DNA of 64,000 nt from Anaeromicropila populeti (GTDB taxonomy: Bacteria > Bacillota > Clostridia > Lachnospirales > Lachnospiraceae), in assembly GCF_900112775.1 (NCBI RefSeq), contig NZ_FOYZ01000017.1, positions 23,039 to 87,038 on the forward strand, in the 5' to 3' direction. Numbering within the stretch: position 1 is the first letter of the stretch; each line of letters begins with the position of its first letter. The position numbers and the translations under genes were made by a program. The notes beneath the pieces were generated by a model. It was not told the origin of the DNA. It ran no database searches and was given only the letters and a program-made list of their open reading frames with translations. Below are positions 1 to 9,864 of the stretch, one piece after another.

Positions 1-1623
1 TAATTCTACACAGTCATATGCATAAGAGGCACTTAAATACGTTCCCAGGTCACTATTACCGCTGATTGGTGTGATGGTGATGGTATTTGTGCCATTTACA
101 AAATAAGAAGCTGGAACACTCCATGAAAAAACAGCATTGTTCCCACGGTAAGTACCAACTGTCAAAGTACGCGACTTTGGTTGGCTAGATGCACTTTTCA
201 GACTTAGTGTGTGACCATTAATTGTTACACTTGGGCGTCCATTGTTATAGGCAGTCGTAATTCCAATATTCAATGTATGAGCTGCTGCCGCCTGAGAAGA
301 ATTCATACTGAATTTAATTGTTGTCGGACTATTTGCCCCGCGGAATTGTACTGCTGGAAATTGTCCAGTACTGCTGCTTCCTACTGTATATGTAACAGGA
401 CCCCAACTTGCATTACGGACATCCGAAGGATGCATAATTGAAATATTACTTCCATTTAAAAACTCAAGTGGTGTACCATCCCACTTACCAATTCTCCAAA
501 TCGCCGACGTATTGGCAGGATCATTACTAATGGTACGTGTATGCAGCATCGTGGTCTGATTGGCAGTAATGGTTACCTGCTCAGTATAAACACTAAGTTC
601 ACCTTTATATACTGTCATGGTATAAGTACCAGGTTTCATATTCGTGCATTTTGCAAAACCTGATGATGATGCATCTGCCCAGTACTGTGCTGTAGAGTTA
701 GCAAACCCATAGGTATACTTATAATTGGAATCCATTCCAGAAAGTCCCACAATTGCAAAAGCTCCTCTGCTTGAAACCCAGCCTTTTAAATTCAAACCAG
801 ACATCCAGCTAAAATCAGGAATTTCTGGTGTTGAACCATCTGTAAAAACATAGGCATACGGACCATATAAGCCCATACGAAACTCCTCTGTTTGCCCTTC
901 TGCATGATTCATTACATTATAGATTTCGGTATCTGTACCAGACTGGAACTGAATGTCACGGAAAAATGGACCTCCTATACATGTTTCACGACTTCCATAC
1001 GCCATAAACACGCCAACTCCATTTCCTGTACATCCTTTTATGGTCATATCCTTTGCCTGGTCATTTCCATAATATTTTGAAGCTGTTTTTCCATTTGAAA
1101 AAGCAAATACATCGGGACCACCCTCCAAACCGGATGCCCCTCTGATATTGGACTCAACTGGAACATTTGTTAAAACACTTCCCTTGCCACGGAAAATATA
1201 CCGCAGACAGCCAATTGATGGTTCAGCAGATATGTAAGTTGCCATATAAATAATATTCTGGCCTGCGCGAGATACATAGTAATGTGTCAGTGTATCCGTA
1301 GAAACTGTAATCAAAACAGTTGCACCAGATGGTGATTTGCCCCAAGTTACAGTGGCAGTCCCCAATCCGGAATTTATATGAGATGGCTTTGTGCCAGTAA
1401 GCTCTGTGCCATTCATTTTGCATGAGGTCATATCCCCATTTGCTTTATTAATGGTGTAAATTAATCCAGCGCCTGTATTTACAACGACATAGGAACCATT
1501 ATCGGTAACACCAATCGCTGCTGCAAAGACCTTCGGTGCTGGAAGAATACCAGCGGTTAACAAAAGTGTAAGCACTAATACAAAGCTTACTTGTTTCATG
1601 TGATTCTTTCTTAATTTTAACAT
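1..1623 (-). CDS. Rhamnogalacturonan endolyase, polysaccharide lyase family 4 (3' end outside window)
   Basis: The reading frame starts at an ATG behind an AGGAG site and stays open for 541 codons to the window edge, so the C-terminus is missing. Residues 1-34 are a signal peptide. The catalytic domain follows, then a fibronectin-like domain II (WMSGLNLKGW, GTYTMTVYKG) and the start of the carbohydrate-binding-like domain III, which is the PL4 order. Known PL4 enzymes use a Lys and a His; the best matches here are Lys183 in the SKYYG stretch and His240 in NHAEGQTE, just before RMGLYGPY. The enzyme cleaves the rhamnose-galacturonic acid backbone of rhamnogalacturonan I by beta-elimination outside the cell. 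A further C-terminal module could lie beyond the edge. Family assignment is confident; the catalytic residues are assigned by recall of the family. Confidence 0.88.
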   Translation of the reverse strand, partial: MLKLRKNHMKQVSFVLVLTLLLTAGILPAPKVFAAAIGVTDNGSYVVVNTGAGLIYTINKANGDMTSCKMNGTELTGTKPSHINSGLGTATVTWGKSPSGATVLITVSTDTLTHYYVSRAGQNIIYMATYISAEPSIGCLRYIFRGKGSVLTNVPVESNIRGASGLEGGPDVFAFSNGKTASKYYGNDQAKDMTIKGCTGNGVGVFMAYGSRETCIGGPFFRDIQFQSGTDTEIYNVMNHAEGQTEEFRMGLYGPYAYVFTDGSTPEIPDFSWMSGLNLKGWVSSRGAFAIVGLSGMDSNYKYTYGFANSTAQYWADASSSGFAKCTNMKPGTYTMTVYKGELSVYTEQVTITANQTTMLHTRTISNDPANTSAIWRIGKWDGTPLEFLNGSNISIMHPSDVRNASWGPVTYTVGSSSTGQFPAVQFRGANSPTTIKFSMNSSQAAAAHTLNIGITTAYNNGRPSVTINGHTLSLKSASSQPKSRTLTVGTYRGNNAVFSWSVPASYFVNGTNTITITPISGNSDLGTYLSASYAYDCVEL

Positions 1624-1749
1624 ACTACTTCTCCTTTTATTTTTTTATTTTAATACAGACTCTGCACGTAAAATATTCACCTTCCTTCCTATTAAATATT
1701 TGTACCCCTACATTAATTAGTTTGTGCAGAAAATGTACTAATTTTTCTT

Positions 1750-3018
1750 CTATTCAGCCTGATATACAATACGTCCCTGACATATGGTATATTCCACCTT
1801 ACCATATAAGGTTTGTCCTATAAATGGTGAATTATCAGCCTTTGAAACAAATTCCTTTACAACAACGGTCTTATCTTCAGAAAATAGCACTATATCCGCA
1901 TCTGCTCCTATTTGGATTGTTCCTTTATTTAAATGATACAAACGAGATGGGTTTAAACTCATTTTTTCCATTAACTCATTTATTGTAAGCTTTCCCGTTT
2001 TCACAAGATTGGTAATTCCTAATGCCAGTGCTGTCTCCAATCCGATAATCCCACTTGGTGCTTTCGTAAATTCTCGCTCTTTCTCTTCTTTGCTGTGTGG
2101 GGCATGATCCGTTGCAATCAGATCAATAGTTCCATCCTGAAGTCCTTTGATAATCTCCTCTTGATCCTCTTTTGTCCTTAACGGAGGGTTCATTTTTGCT
2201 AATGTTTGATACTTCAGAACGGCGGTTTCATCTAGTGAGAAATGATGAGGTGTTGCTTCGGCATAAATGTTTGCCCCCATCTCCTTCAGCTGACGGACTA
2301 ATTTTACCGCATTTTTAGAACTAATATGCTGTATATTAATGGTACACCCTGTATGGAGTGCCAGCAAGCCATCTCTGGCAACCAAAAGATCTTCTGCAAT
2401 ACTAGCTGCACCCGCCAGACCCATTTTCTTTGCCACTGCACCCTGATTCACTCCTGCATTTTTAATGAAAGTCGGATCTTCCTCATGAAAACTTAGAGGA
2501 AGCTGTAAACGTTTTGCTTCTTCCATAGCAGCCACTACTAATTTTTCATCTGACAAAGGAAATCCATCATCTGTAAAACCAACTGCTCCTGCCTGCTTCA
2601 GCTGCTCCATCTCTACCAGTTCTTCTCCCTTTAACCCCTTTGAAACAGACGCAGCAGGCAGCACATGGATTCCCGTTTTCTTTCCTTCCTCTAAAATATA
2701 TTGTAATGTTTCCACATGATCCACTGGCGGATTGGTATTTGCCATGGTAATTACCGTGGTATATCCACCCTTTTTAGCTGCCATGGCTCCTGTCTGTATA
2801 TCTTCCTTATAGGTATAACCTGGATCACGAAAATGTACGTGTACATCTATGAAACCAGGAGCTACCGTCATACCCTTAGCGTCTATAATTGTATCAAACA
2901 AACTTTCATCCAGACCTGTTCCCAGCTCTACAATTTTACTATCCTCTATTGCCAAATCACCCACCTGGCAAAATCCGCTGGCGGGATCTACTATTTTTCC
3001 ATTTTTAATTAATATCAT
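1750..3018 (-). CDS. pyrC: Dihydroorotase
   Basis: This cytosolic zinc enzyme closes carbamoyl-aspartate to dihydroorotate in pyrimidine synthesis. The length of 422 residues is normal for class I dihydroorotases. The metal motif HVHFRDPG is at residues 60-67, with the later conserved ATPHHF and TDHAPHS motifs; the latter holds the catalytic Asp. The ATG seven bases after GGAGG is preferred over the overlapping upstream GTG. It follows the GH5 gene on the same strand with a 59-base gap, and no other pyr gene is near, so it is probably a stand-alone copy. Nothing looks degraded. Confidence 0.95.
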   Translation of the reverse strand: MILIKNGKIVDPASGFCQVGDLAIEDSKIVELGTGLDESLFDTIIDAKGMTVAPGFIDVHVHFRDPGYTYKEDIQTGAMAAKKGGYTTVITMANTNPPVDHVETLQYILEEGKKTGIHVLPAASVSKGLKGEELVEMEQLKQAGAVGFTDDGFPLSDEKLVVAAMEEAKRLQLPLSFHEEDPTFIKNAGVNQGAVAKKMGLAGAASIAEDLLVARDGLLALHTGCTINIQHISSKNAVKLVRQLKEMGANIYAEATPHHFSLDETAVLKYQTLAKMNPPLRTKEDQEEIIKGLQDGTIDLIATDHAPHSKEEKEREFTKAPSGIIGLETALALGITNLVKTGKLTINELMEKMSLNPSRLYHLNKGTIQIGADADIVLFSEDKTVVVKEFVSKADNSPFIGQTLYGKVEYTICQGRIVYQAE

Positions 3019-3077
3019 CACGTAGCCTCCTGTTATTTTCTCTCTAGTCTATTATGTCTATAATTTTAAGTAAATTA

Positions 3078-4913
3078 TCACTCTGACAAAGTAATTCCAT
3101 TTTTCCCTAATGGTATTTTGTGATTTAATCCGACAAACTTACCATTTTTCTGCCAAAGCACTTCCTTCACAAATTCGTATTTTTCTTCATCCCAGGTAGT
3201 AAAGTCGTCCAGCACCAGTCCTCCCGTATCTCCTGAATTGGCATTGAAACACCAGAAGGTATGATTCAGCCGGTTCTTTTTAATCAGTTCTCTCAAAAAC
3301 GTCATCCATTTCAGATTTGGCTCTTTCATAAAGCCTCCCCACTCTCCAACAAGAAGTGGTGCTATGTTCTCCTCCTGTATAAACATCCAGTTATCCTTCC
3401 AACAGTCTTCATACAAACTATCAAATGTATAATCTCCTTCAAACCATGGCTGCTGGTAAACAGAAGGCCCGTAATCATGTGGTGAGTAAACCAGCTTATT
3501 CTGATATTTCCCCAAATCAACTGGATAATCCTTTACACCTCTTAAGTTTCCACCCCACCAGTTAAAATAATAGTCGTCATTGTTTAATGACTGAAAATTA
3601 CCGTTGGATTTTAAATCTTTCGGATAACATTCGATTCCTTCTACCATAATTAAAACATTAGGGTTAATATCCAAAACTGCCTTTGCTGTCTTTTCCGCAA
3701 TGTATTTCCAGTTATCTGCATCTGTGGAACTATTCCATATAGCCTTTGGTGTTTCATTGGGCTTCCCATGAGGTTCGTTTTTCAAATCATACGCCAGAAT
3801 GGTGTCATCTTTTCTATAGCGCCTTGCCAGCCAGCACAAAGAATCTATAAAATCCTGCTCGGAAATATCGTCTCGATACCACATATTATACATATGTCCC
3901 GAAGAATCCGTCTTTGCACTATGAATATCAATCATAATTTTAAGTCCATTTTTTCGGAACTGGCCTATTACGTAGTCAAATATCTCCAAGCTATTCATTC
4001 CTTCCAAATAGGAATTAGTGGCATGGTTATAATTAGCAGCCGGATATTCTCCCGCTTTCCACTTTAAAATCAATTCACTTGACATAGGAATCCTGATTAG
4101 ATTAAAGCCATGGTCTGCAATCGCTTCAATCGATGTATTCAAATCTGAATTCCATATTCCATCGAAAAGATTGGTACCAGTATTATATCCAAACCAGTTT
4201 ACTCCAGTAAGCCAAACTTCCTTCCCTGATTTATCTACAATTTTATTTCCTTTTACAGAAAGCCAGTCGTCTTGGGTTGCCTTTGGAACACCGTCAAATT
4301 GTTTAATCTCAACTGCCTGTTCCTTTGTATCCGATCCCTTCTGGTTCGATGACTTACTCTTTTCACTCTCTGGCACTTGTTCCAGGTCATAGTCCAATAT
4401 AATTTCTTCTTTTGAAATGATTCCAGCGTTTTTTAAAATAGCGCCGATTGTAATAGAATTTGATGGTTCTACTGTCTGATTATAATCTACGCATGTAATA
4501 ACGATTGTATTGTTATCTAATCTGAAATTACCAGACCAGCTTTGTTCAATGTATGTACTTTCCCCAACAGGAATTGTGATTTTCCAGTCCTTTACCTTGT
4601 CTGTACTAGTATTGACGATGCCTAAGTCCAACTGGACAAATTGATCGGCTTCATTTTCCCATTGATTTGAATTAGTAACCTCCAGATAAATCTCTTCCTT
4701 CTTTTGAGAAGTTTCTTTTCCCTTTATCTCTTGTTCTAAACTATCATTCGCGTTTTCTGCGTTTTCTGCCTCTTCTGTTTCCTCTTCCTCCACCTTTTCA
4801 ACTACTTCCTTTTGCTGAATAGATGTTACCTTGGAATCTGCTTCTTTTTTACACCCTGTAAAGCAACCAATGAAACAGAGCAAAATCAAAATTTTTATCC
4901 ATTTTCCCTTCAC
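3078..4913 (-). CDS. GH5 cellulase/endoglucanase lipoprotein with CBM2-like domain
   Basis: A GTG start is chosen because GGAGGAGG lies directly upstream; the upstream ATG reads through that ribosome site. The N-terminus is a lipoprotein signal with lipobox FTGC (Cys21), followed by an acidic Glu-rich linker. Residues 75-175 resemble a CBM2-type beta-sandwich, then a second linker. The GH5 domain covers about 215-590. NWFGYNTG near its start and the overall order resemble GH5 subfamily 1 cellulases. The acid/base is Glu380 in LKNEPHG and the nucleophile Glu524 in GEWGG. The product would be tethered to the outer membrane face and cut beta-1,4-glucan. Exact polysaccharide specificity cannot be read from sequence. 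Confidence 0.88.
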   Translation of the reverse strand: MKGKWIKILILLCFIGCFTGCKKEADSKVTSIQQKEVVEKVEEEETEEAENAENANDSLEQEIKGKETSQKKEEIYLEVTNSNQWENEADQFVQLDLGIVNTSTDKVKDWKITIPVGESTYIEQSWSGNFRLDNNTIVITCVDYNQTVEPSNSITIGAILKNAGIISKEEIILDYDLEQVPESEKSKSSNQKGSDTKEQAVEIKQFDGVPKATQDDWLSVKGNKIVDKSGKEVWLTGVNWFGYNTGTNLFDGIWNSDLNTSIEAIADHGFNLIRIPMSSELILKWKAGEYPAANYNHATNSYLEGMNSLEIFDYVIGQFRKNGLKIMIDIHSAKTDSSGHMYNMWYRDDISEQDFIDSLCWLARRYRKDDTILAYDLKNEPHGKPNETPKAIWNSSTDADNWKYIAEKTAKAVLDINPNVLIMVEGIECYPKDLKSNGNFQSLNNDDYYFNWWGGNLRGVKDYPVDLGKYQNKLVYSPHDYGPSVYQQPWFEGDYTFDSLYEDCWKDNWMFIQEENIAPLLVGEWGGFMKEPNLKWMTFLRELIKKNRLNHTFWCFNANSGDTGGLVLDDFTTWDEEKYEFVKEVLWQKNGKFVGLNHKIPLGKNGITLSE

Positions 4914-4972
4914 TTTTATGCCTCCTCCATTTACAAACAATTTTGATTTATCGCATAATATTTACATCTTAC

Positions 4973-4981
4973 AGTATACCA
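4973..4981 (-). promoter_or_regulatory. Candidate extended -10 promoter of the GH5 gene
   Basis: On the minus strand TGG is followed directly by TATACT, an extended -10 element, about 60 bases before the GTG start. No good -35 box is visible. The assignment rests on the -10 alone. Confidence 0.4.
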
Positions 4982-5034
4982 CCTTCTTACTAAAGTAGAA
5001 ATAGTAAATTTTATAAAACTTATAAGAAAACATA

Positions 5035-5076
5035 TTGACAAATAATTTTGCTTGTACTAAGATATAATAGTATGTT
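5035..5076 (+). promoter_or_regulatory. Candidate promoter of rpsT
   Basis: Two readings are possible. TTGACA and a perfect TATAAT are present but lie 22 bases apart, which is too long for a standard sigma-A promoter. Alternatively TTGCTT (5048-5053) and TATGTT (5071-5076) are spaced by exactly 17. Either way the leader of roughly 75-85 bases ends in a strong GGAGGTG site. Confidence 0.5.
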
Positions 5077-5156
5077 TGCATTAGAACGTCCGTGTCCGGA
5101 TTTAATGAAACAAAAAAAGAAAAAGAAAAATTAAAAAAATTTTGGAGGTGCTCGGA

Positions 5157-5420
5157 TTGGCTAATATAAAATCAGCAAAGAAAAGAATTCTTGTAAATCA
5201 AACTAAGGCTGCTAGAAATAAAGCAATCAGATCAAAGGTAAAAACTATAATTAAAAAAGTGGATGCTGCTATCGCTGCAAATGATAAGGAAGCTGCATCA
5301 GCTGCTTTAAAACAAGCCACAATTGAAATTGATAAAGCTTCTAGCAAAGGTGTTTTCCATAAGAAAACTGCTTCAAGAAAAATTTCCCGTTTATCACTTG
5401 CTGTAAATAAGTTGGCTTAA
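5157..5420 (+). CDS. rpsT: 30S ribosomal protein S20
   Basis: S20 binds 16S rRNA early in small-subunit assembly. The 87-residue product begins LANIKSAKKR, ends with the conserved HKKTASRKISRLS region, and is Lys/Ala rich throughout, as usual for S20. The start is TTG, eight bases after GGAGG; an in-frame TTG further upstream overlaps the ribosome site and is rejected. TTG starts are common for rpsT. In many Firmicutes rpsT lies close to holA and comEC; here it stands about 50 kb from holA, so the ancestral cluster has been split. Confidence 0.96.
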   Translation: MANIKSAKKRILVNQTKAARNKAIRSKVKTIIKKVDAAIAANDKEAASAALKQATIEIDKASSKGVFHKKTASRKISRLSLAVNKLA

Positions 5421-5487
5421 TTAATAGATCACTCTTTTCGATTTATTTGGAGGGCAGTCGTACTGCAACTGGATAAATCACTCAAGT

Positions 5488-5536
5488 AAATAGGAGAATA
5501 ACTGAATGTCATATGCACTCAGTTATTCTCCTATTT
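5488..5536. terminator. Bidirectional terminator between rpsT and the zinc-ribbon gene
   Basis: A perfect 18-base-pair inverted repeat (5488-5505 with 5519-5536) encloses a 13-base loop and is flanked by A/T runs. It sits between two convergent genes and can end transcription from both sides. Confidence 0.9.
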
Positions 5537-6279
5537 TATTTGTTCACGTTCTTATCGTAACCATCCTTATATTCTTCCAGCAGTTTTTCATACTGATCAT
5601 TTAGTTTATCATACTGATCGTTTTGCTCTAGAAGCTCTTCTATCGTTTTTGCATTTTTAAAAATAGTAACTTCCTCTTCTACCTGAGTTACATAACGTTC
5701 CATGCCACTAGCATCCCAGTCTTTCAAACTCTCTTCTATCTCTTTGAATTCAGAAAAAAAGCGACACATATGTTTTGATAAGATAAGCATCTCTAATTTT
5801 ACTGCTAACCCAATTAATTGCTGGTCCTGAGTCGTAACACATCGATCCAGATAAGATGCCACGTTATCTTCTCTAATTGTTTTCACGACATCTGTATCAT
5901 TAAATATAATTACCCCATCCTTTATGAAGTACGTTGTGTAAAAGGATTCTGAATTTTTTTCATCCAATTGTTCTACGACATCATGATACAGTCCCTCGTC
6001 TACACAATCAATTGTCGAAGTATGCATAATTCGATAGTAATAGCCCAAAAAACCTGCTGAAAGACATATGAGCAAAAACAAAATTCCAAACATCATCCAA
6101 AGCCGTTTTGGCTTTCCATATGTACCCAACTTCAATTGTGTGTCGCTTGCAATTCCTGAACTTGAATATTGAAAGGGTTCTTCAAACTCAAGCGTCTCCT
6201 TTTCCTTCACTATAGTTCCGCAGTTAAAACAAACTTCGAAGCCCTCTGGAATTTCACTCCCACACTTATTACAAACCAT
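5536..6279 (-). CDS. Zinc-ribbon membrane protein of unknown function
   Basis: The first 25 residues form a zinc ribbon with two CxxC knuckles (CNKCG and CFNCG). A single membrane segment lies at about residues 60-82, followed by a roughly 165-residue, mostly charged, helical region outside the membrane. The last 50 residues repeat LNDQYEKL-type heptads and may form a coiled coil. Such zinc-ribbon/TM proteins are common in Clostridia and mostly uncharacterised. It is monocistronic: convergent with rpsT and separated from the permease gene upstream by a terminator. No enzymatic motif is visible. Confidence 0.75.
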   Translation of the reverse strand: MVCNKCGSEIPEGFEVCFNCGTIVKEKETLEFEEPFQYSSSGIASDTQLKLGTYGKPKRLWMMFGILFLLICLSAGFLGYYYRIMHTSTIDCVDEGLYHDVVEQLDEKNSESFYTTYFIKDGVIIFNDTDVVKTIREDNVASYLDRCVTTQDQQLIGLAVKLEMLILSKHMCRFFSEFKEIEESLKDWDASGMERYVTQVEEEVTIFKNAKTIEELLEQNDQYDKLNDQYEKLLEEYKDGYDKNVNK

Positions 6280-6344
6280 AGTTATCCTCCCTGTATAATT
6301 AATTATTCTTGGCTATTATATCAAATTTTCACAACTAATACAAC

Positions 6345-6379
6345 AAAAGTGCTACTATCCAATAAACTGATAATAGCAC
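6345..6379 (-). terminator. Terminator of the YtrA-type ABC operon
   Basis: The arms GTGCTA and TAGCAC, extended by TATC/GATA around one mismatch, form a hairpin followed on the minus strand by a TTTTGTTGT tract, just after the permease stop codon. Confidence 0.75.
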
Positions 6380-6394
6380 CTTCCAACTATTCCA

Positions 6395-8503
6395 TTATTG
6401 CTGACTGTACCCCAGATCTTTTTTTACAAAATCCGGAACATTCTCTGTAAACATATAGCAAGTCTCCGTTGTCGTATATTGATCCCTGTCATTAAAATAA
6501 TATTCTACCTGAAAATACAAGTCCTGATTAAGCGAGGTCGCCCATTCGTCCATATTGGCCATACTTCCTGGCTTCAAATTTGGTAAAAATTCTGAAATAT
6601 CCTTTTGTTCCGTATATAGCTTTTCAACTGGATGTATTTCATAAACTTTATCTGCGTCCTTACTGTCTGATGTATCCTCATAAATTTTTTCTTCTAATTT
6701 ATTGTAAATAGCTTTTACGGAAACAACTTTTTTGTCAAGAAACCCTACCGTAAGATCCTCCTGCATATACTGATTCAAAAGCTGTATAGATTGGGAGTAT
6801 GATGGATAAACCGAATATTCCTCCCACTTGAAAGAGATAGTATTATAATATTTACTTTCATCTTCCTCATGCTGATATAATGCAATATATCCGATTGGAA
6901 CACTATTCTTTTTATCTGACAGCGACATCGCTTTTTGTTCCTCCCTGAATACAGATAAAAATTCTTTTTTCTGCTGCTCATTTAACTGAACTTCTTTGTC
7001 CTCATGTATATTATCTCGAAAGGAAATTGTATTCCACTTTCTATCTAAATACAAAGAAGAACTTCCTTCTCTATATTCTGGAGTATCATATATAGTTTCA
7101 ACCATATCCTGATTATCCAGAGTAGCAAACAGATACTGTCTATATACTGTTTTTCCATTTTTTAACGTAAACTTCACAACTAACCTATTGTACCGATATT
7201 CACTTGAATCCATTTTACTTCTTTTAATAAGCTCAAAAACAGGTTTTACATCGGTAAGCTTCATATGCATTAATTGATATTTTTCTGTTGAAATATGACC
7301 TTTTTCTTTATCTACAATAGTTCCTTCATTATCCAAATTACCAAAATACACTGCTGCACTTTCTACTTTACTTTCCTTTGGTAAGTATGAGTCAAATCCG
7401 GTTAAATCAAAAATGAAAATGCAGGATGCCAAAAAAATCAAAGTTCCATTTACAGCCCACAGTATCCTATGTGCGAATGCTTTTCTAAAGTCCATATTAA
7501 CAACCATTTCCATCACCGCATTAGCAAATAAAAATCCTACCAGCCCGCCAAATACAAACCAGCCCAGGCTGTTTGTATATGAAATAATCTGAAAAAGCAA
7601 AGCAAAGCCTAAGCCAGTTGGTACTACAACAAATACTTTTATAATAGTTTCAAACCATTTAAATACAAGCGCCTTTCCTGCCTGTTCAGACGCAAACCTT
7701 TTATATAGTATCAGATCCAAAACTACAAATCCAGCTGTTACAATAAAAATAATTAGCAGTTGAGTCATGTTTAATACATCCATTGATTGCTTTATATTAA
7801 ACTGCTGCAAATATTTTGCATATACTACAAGTGGAGAGTTGTTTCCAGCAAATTCAAAGAAATTTGCATTAAAATAATAGGTTTCATAAAAAGTATCTTT
7901 TAGCGAAACTAACAGGATCTGTGCAGTCGGTCCGTAGAAGAGAAACACTGCTACTCCCAAGAGATTTATAACAAAATTTCCTGTAAGCAATACAGCAAGA
8001 ATAATAATACTATAGTTCAATAGGTAAAATACAAAATGTACCAGAAACATTTGCAGCCCTAAGCTAATTACTTTCTGGCTTAACACACCATTTATGGCAG
8101 ATACCCCAAATGCAAGCAGCATATTAACCACATATGGAACTACATATATAAGTATTCCAGCCACATATTTTATCAAGAACAGCCTTTCCCGCTTAACGGG
8201 CATACTATGGTAGAAATCCACCTGCTTTTTTGAATGCATGTAACAAAATCCATTTAATCCACAAATTAATGCCCCAACAATTACAACAATTAAGATAAAG
8301 TAGTTTTCTGGTCCCAGATATTGATAAAAAGTAGCTAACTTTCTAATATCTATCTGCTTCTCGTCCATTCTTGCATTTTCCAGAAGGACCATCCATGCTA
8401 CTGGAAAGGTAAAGAATAAAACAAACATTGCTAATGCAATTGACCATATCCTTCGTTTCATTTCTTCCTTCATTATCTTAAAAAATGAGCTTTTTAATAT
8501 CAT
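6395..8503 (-). CDS. ABC transporter permease, multi-TM (YtrC/DUF6449 type)
   Basis: The N-terminal 350 residues hold about eight membrane segments; the segment with HSKKQVDFYHSMPVKRE after the second helix is typical of permeases encoded beside YtrB-like ATPases. The C-terminal 330 residues are soluble and resemble the DUF6449 region of such permeases. The start used here has GGAGG nine bases upstream and overlaps the ATPase gene by 26 bases; a more upstream ATG lacks a site. It is the third gene of a GntR-ATPase-permease operon. By analogy with Bacillus YtrABCDEF it may act in response to cell-wall stress, but the substrate is unknown. Confidence 0.8.
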   Translation of the reverse strand: MILKSSFFKIMKEEMKRRIWSIALAMFVLFFTFPVAWMVLLENARMDEKQIDIRKLATFYQYLGPENYFILIVVIVGALICGLNGFCYMHSKKQVDFYHSMPVKRERLFLIKYVAGILIYVVPYVVNMLLAFGVSAINGVLSQKVISLGLQMFLVHFVFYLLNYSIIILAVLLTGNFVINLLGVAVFLFYGPTAQILLVSLKDTFYETYYFNANFFEFAGNNSPLVVYAKYLQQFNIKQSMDVLNMTQLLIIFIVTAGFVVLDLILYKRFASEQAGKALVFKWFETIIKVFVVVPTGLGFALLFQIISYTNSLGWFVFGGLVGFLFANAVMEMVVNMDFRKAFAHRILWAVNGTLIFLASCIFIFDLTGFDSYLPKESKVESAAVYFGNLDNEGTIVDKEKGHISTEKYQLMHMKLTDVKPVFELIKRSKMDSSEYRYNRLVVKFTLKNGKTVYRQYLFATLDNQDMVETIYDTPEYREGSSSLYLDRKWNTISFRDNIHEDKEVQLNEQQKKEFLSVFREEQKAMSLSDKKNSVPIGYIALYQHEEDESKYYNTISFKWEEYSVYPSYSQSIQLLNQYMQEDLTVGFLDKKVVSVKAIYNKLEEKIYEDTSDSKDADKVYEIHPVEKLYTEQKDISEFLPNLKPGSMANMDEWATSLNQDLYFQVEYYFNDRDQYTTTETCYMFTENVPDFVKKDLGYSQQ

Positions 8504-9380
8504 ACCCAAGAACCTCCGTTTCACTTATAAATATTTCTTCTAAAGATAACTGGACACTTTCATAAAAAACAGGATTTACTGATTCCATACATTGACTAAT
8601 TTGATCCAGTTCCCCTCGTACAGTCAAATAGCAGATCGAACCTTTTTTATCATAATGCATTACTTGCAGCTGTGACAGCACCTGCTTTTCACTTTCCTCA
8701 CTGGCAAATACACACTGTAATTTGTGAATGTTCAATTTCATATCATCCAGATCTCTTGAAAACAAAATTCCACCTTTGTGAAGCAGACCTACATGTTCAC
8801 AAATATCCTCCAGTTCTCTCAAACTATGAGATGCAATGATTGGAGTCATATTCCTCTCCATAATTTCACCAATTAAAATACTCTTCACTGCCTGCCTCAT
8901 AACAGGATCCAGTCCATCAAAGGTTTCATCGCATAATAAGTATTTTGTTGTAGCACACAATCCACAGATAATGGAAACCTGCTTTTTCATTCCTTTAGAA
9001 AAAGTATTAATTTTACGTTTTGGATTCAATTCAAACTGTTTGATCAGCTTATCAAATCGTTCTCCATCAAAAGTGTCATACATAACCTGATAATATTTTT
9101 TCATATCATCTGGGGTTGCATTACTAAAGAAAAATTGATCATCTGAAATATAGAAGATTTGTTTCTTTATAGACTCATTCTCATACACCTCGCTATTATC
9201 TACAATAACATTTCCTCTATCTGGCTTATAAATTCCACATACCATTCTTAAAAAAGTGCTTTTTCCAGCTCCATTTGTTCCCACCAGTCCATATACACTG
9301 CCTTCCTTGATTGATGCCGTTACGCTATCAATTGCTTTTATATCATCAAAACTTTTACTTACTGCTATTGCTTCAATCAT
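8478..9380 (-). CDS. ABC transporter ATP-binding protein (YtrB-like)
   Basis: This is a 300-residue ATPase with Walker A GTNGAGKST, a degenerate signature FSKGMKKQ and Walker B LLCDE followed by DGLDP. The switch His is present in IIASHS. The C-terminal 80 residues are the variable extension seen in EcsA/YtrB-type ATPases. The ATG eight bases after GGGAGG is chosen; an earlier ATG directly abuts that site. The gene overlaps the regulator upstream by eight bases and the permease downstream, indicating translational coupling. It powers the adjacent permease at the cytoplasmic membrane. Confidence 0.9.
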   Translation of the reverse strand: MIEAIAVSKSFDDIKAIDSVTASIKEGSVYGLVGTNGAGKSTFLRMVCGIYKPDRGNVIVDNSEVYENESIKKQIFYISDDQFFFSNATPDDMKKYYQVMYDTFDGERFDKLIKQFELNPKRKINTFSKGMKKQVSIICGLCATTKYLLCDETFDGLDPVMRQAVKSILIGEIMERNMTPIIASHSLRELEDICEHVGLLHKGGILFSRDLDDMKLNIHKLQCVFASEESEKQVLSQLQVMHYDKKGSICYLTVRGELDQISQCMESVNPVFYESVQLSLEEIFISETEVLGYDIKKLIF

Positions 9381-9750
9381 TGCTTCCATCCTCCCTTAAA
9401 AATAATTCAATCCGCTGACGTATCTCTTCTTTGGAAATTCCAGCACCCTTTGCATCCTTTATCAATCCCCGCAAAGAATTCCACAACTCCTCATGCTTTG
9501 TCTGAATAAAGTTTTCTTTGGCAGCCACAAAATTTCCTTTCCCCTTTACTGTGTAAATATAACCATTTCGTTCTAGTTCGTGATACGCCCTCTGTATGGT
9601 ATTGGGGTTAATGGACAATTCCATTGCTAATGAGCGAACAGATGGCAGCTTTTCATCTGGCTGCAAAACCCCTTTTACAATGAGGTTTTCAAATTCAGCA
9701 ATTACTTGTTCATATATTGGACTTCTATTTTTGTAATCTATATATATCAT
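9373..9750 (-). CDS. GntR-family repressor, YtrA subfamily
   Basis: The 125-residue product has a winged helix (residues 10-75; YEQVIAEFENLIVKG, LPSVRSLAMELSINPNTIQRAY) and only a short two-helix tail, which defines the YtrA subfamily. The ATG with GGGAGG six to seven bases upstream is preferred; the longer frame upstream lacks a site. It is the first gene of the operon and a palindrome lies just before its start, so autorepression is likely. In related species loss of ligand-free repression follows exposure to cell-wall antibiotics; that input is an inference here. Confidence 0.9.
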   Translation of the reverse strand: MIYIDYKNRSPIYEQVIAEFENLIVKGVLQPDEKLPSVRSLAMELSINPNTIQRAYHELERNGYIYTVKGKGNFVAAKENFIQTKHEELWNSLRGLIKDAKGAGISKEEIRQRIELFLREDGSND

Positions 9751-9767
9751 TTTACACCTCCCTTTAG

Positions 9768-9785
9768 TACAGTATATTAACTGTA
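9768..9785. promoter_or_regulatory. Candidate YtrA operator
   Basis: A perfect inverted repeat TACAGT-N6-ACTGTA lies 18 bases upstream of the regulator's start codon and spans the likely promoter (a TATACT box overlaps it on the minus strand). Position and symmetry fit a dimeric GntR repressor site. Function is inferred. Confidence 0.6.
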
Positions 9786-9864
9786 TCAATACTATTAATA
9801 CACATAATATACACTTATATATTTCTAATGTCAATATCTAGTTTTAGAATTTTTCTAAAAATAA

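Noticed and set aside
2716..3012. Plus-strand open frame of 98 codons over the start of pyrC
   Set aside because: It is antisense to a clearly conserved gene, has no ribosome site and shows no protein-like motif.
4911..4940. Upstream ATG for the GH5 gene
   Set aside because: It would translate the GGAGGAGG ribosome site; the GTG directly after that site gives a proper lipoprotein signal.
5069..5110. Possible regulatory RNA in the rpsT leader
   Set aside because: Only a weak TCCG/CGGA pairing is visible; no conserved leader motif recognised.
9751..9834. Longer N-terminus for the GntR regulator
   Set aside because: It runs through the operator-like palindrome and the ribosome site and adds a hydrophobic stretch foreign to the family.
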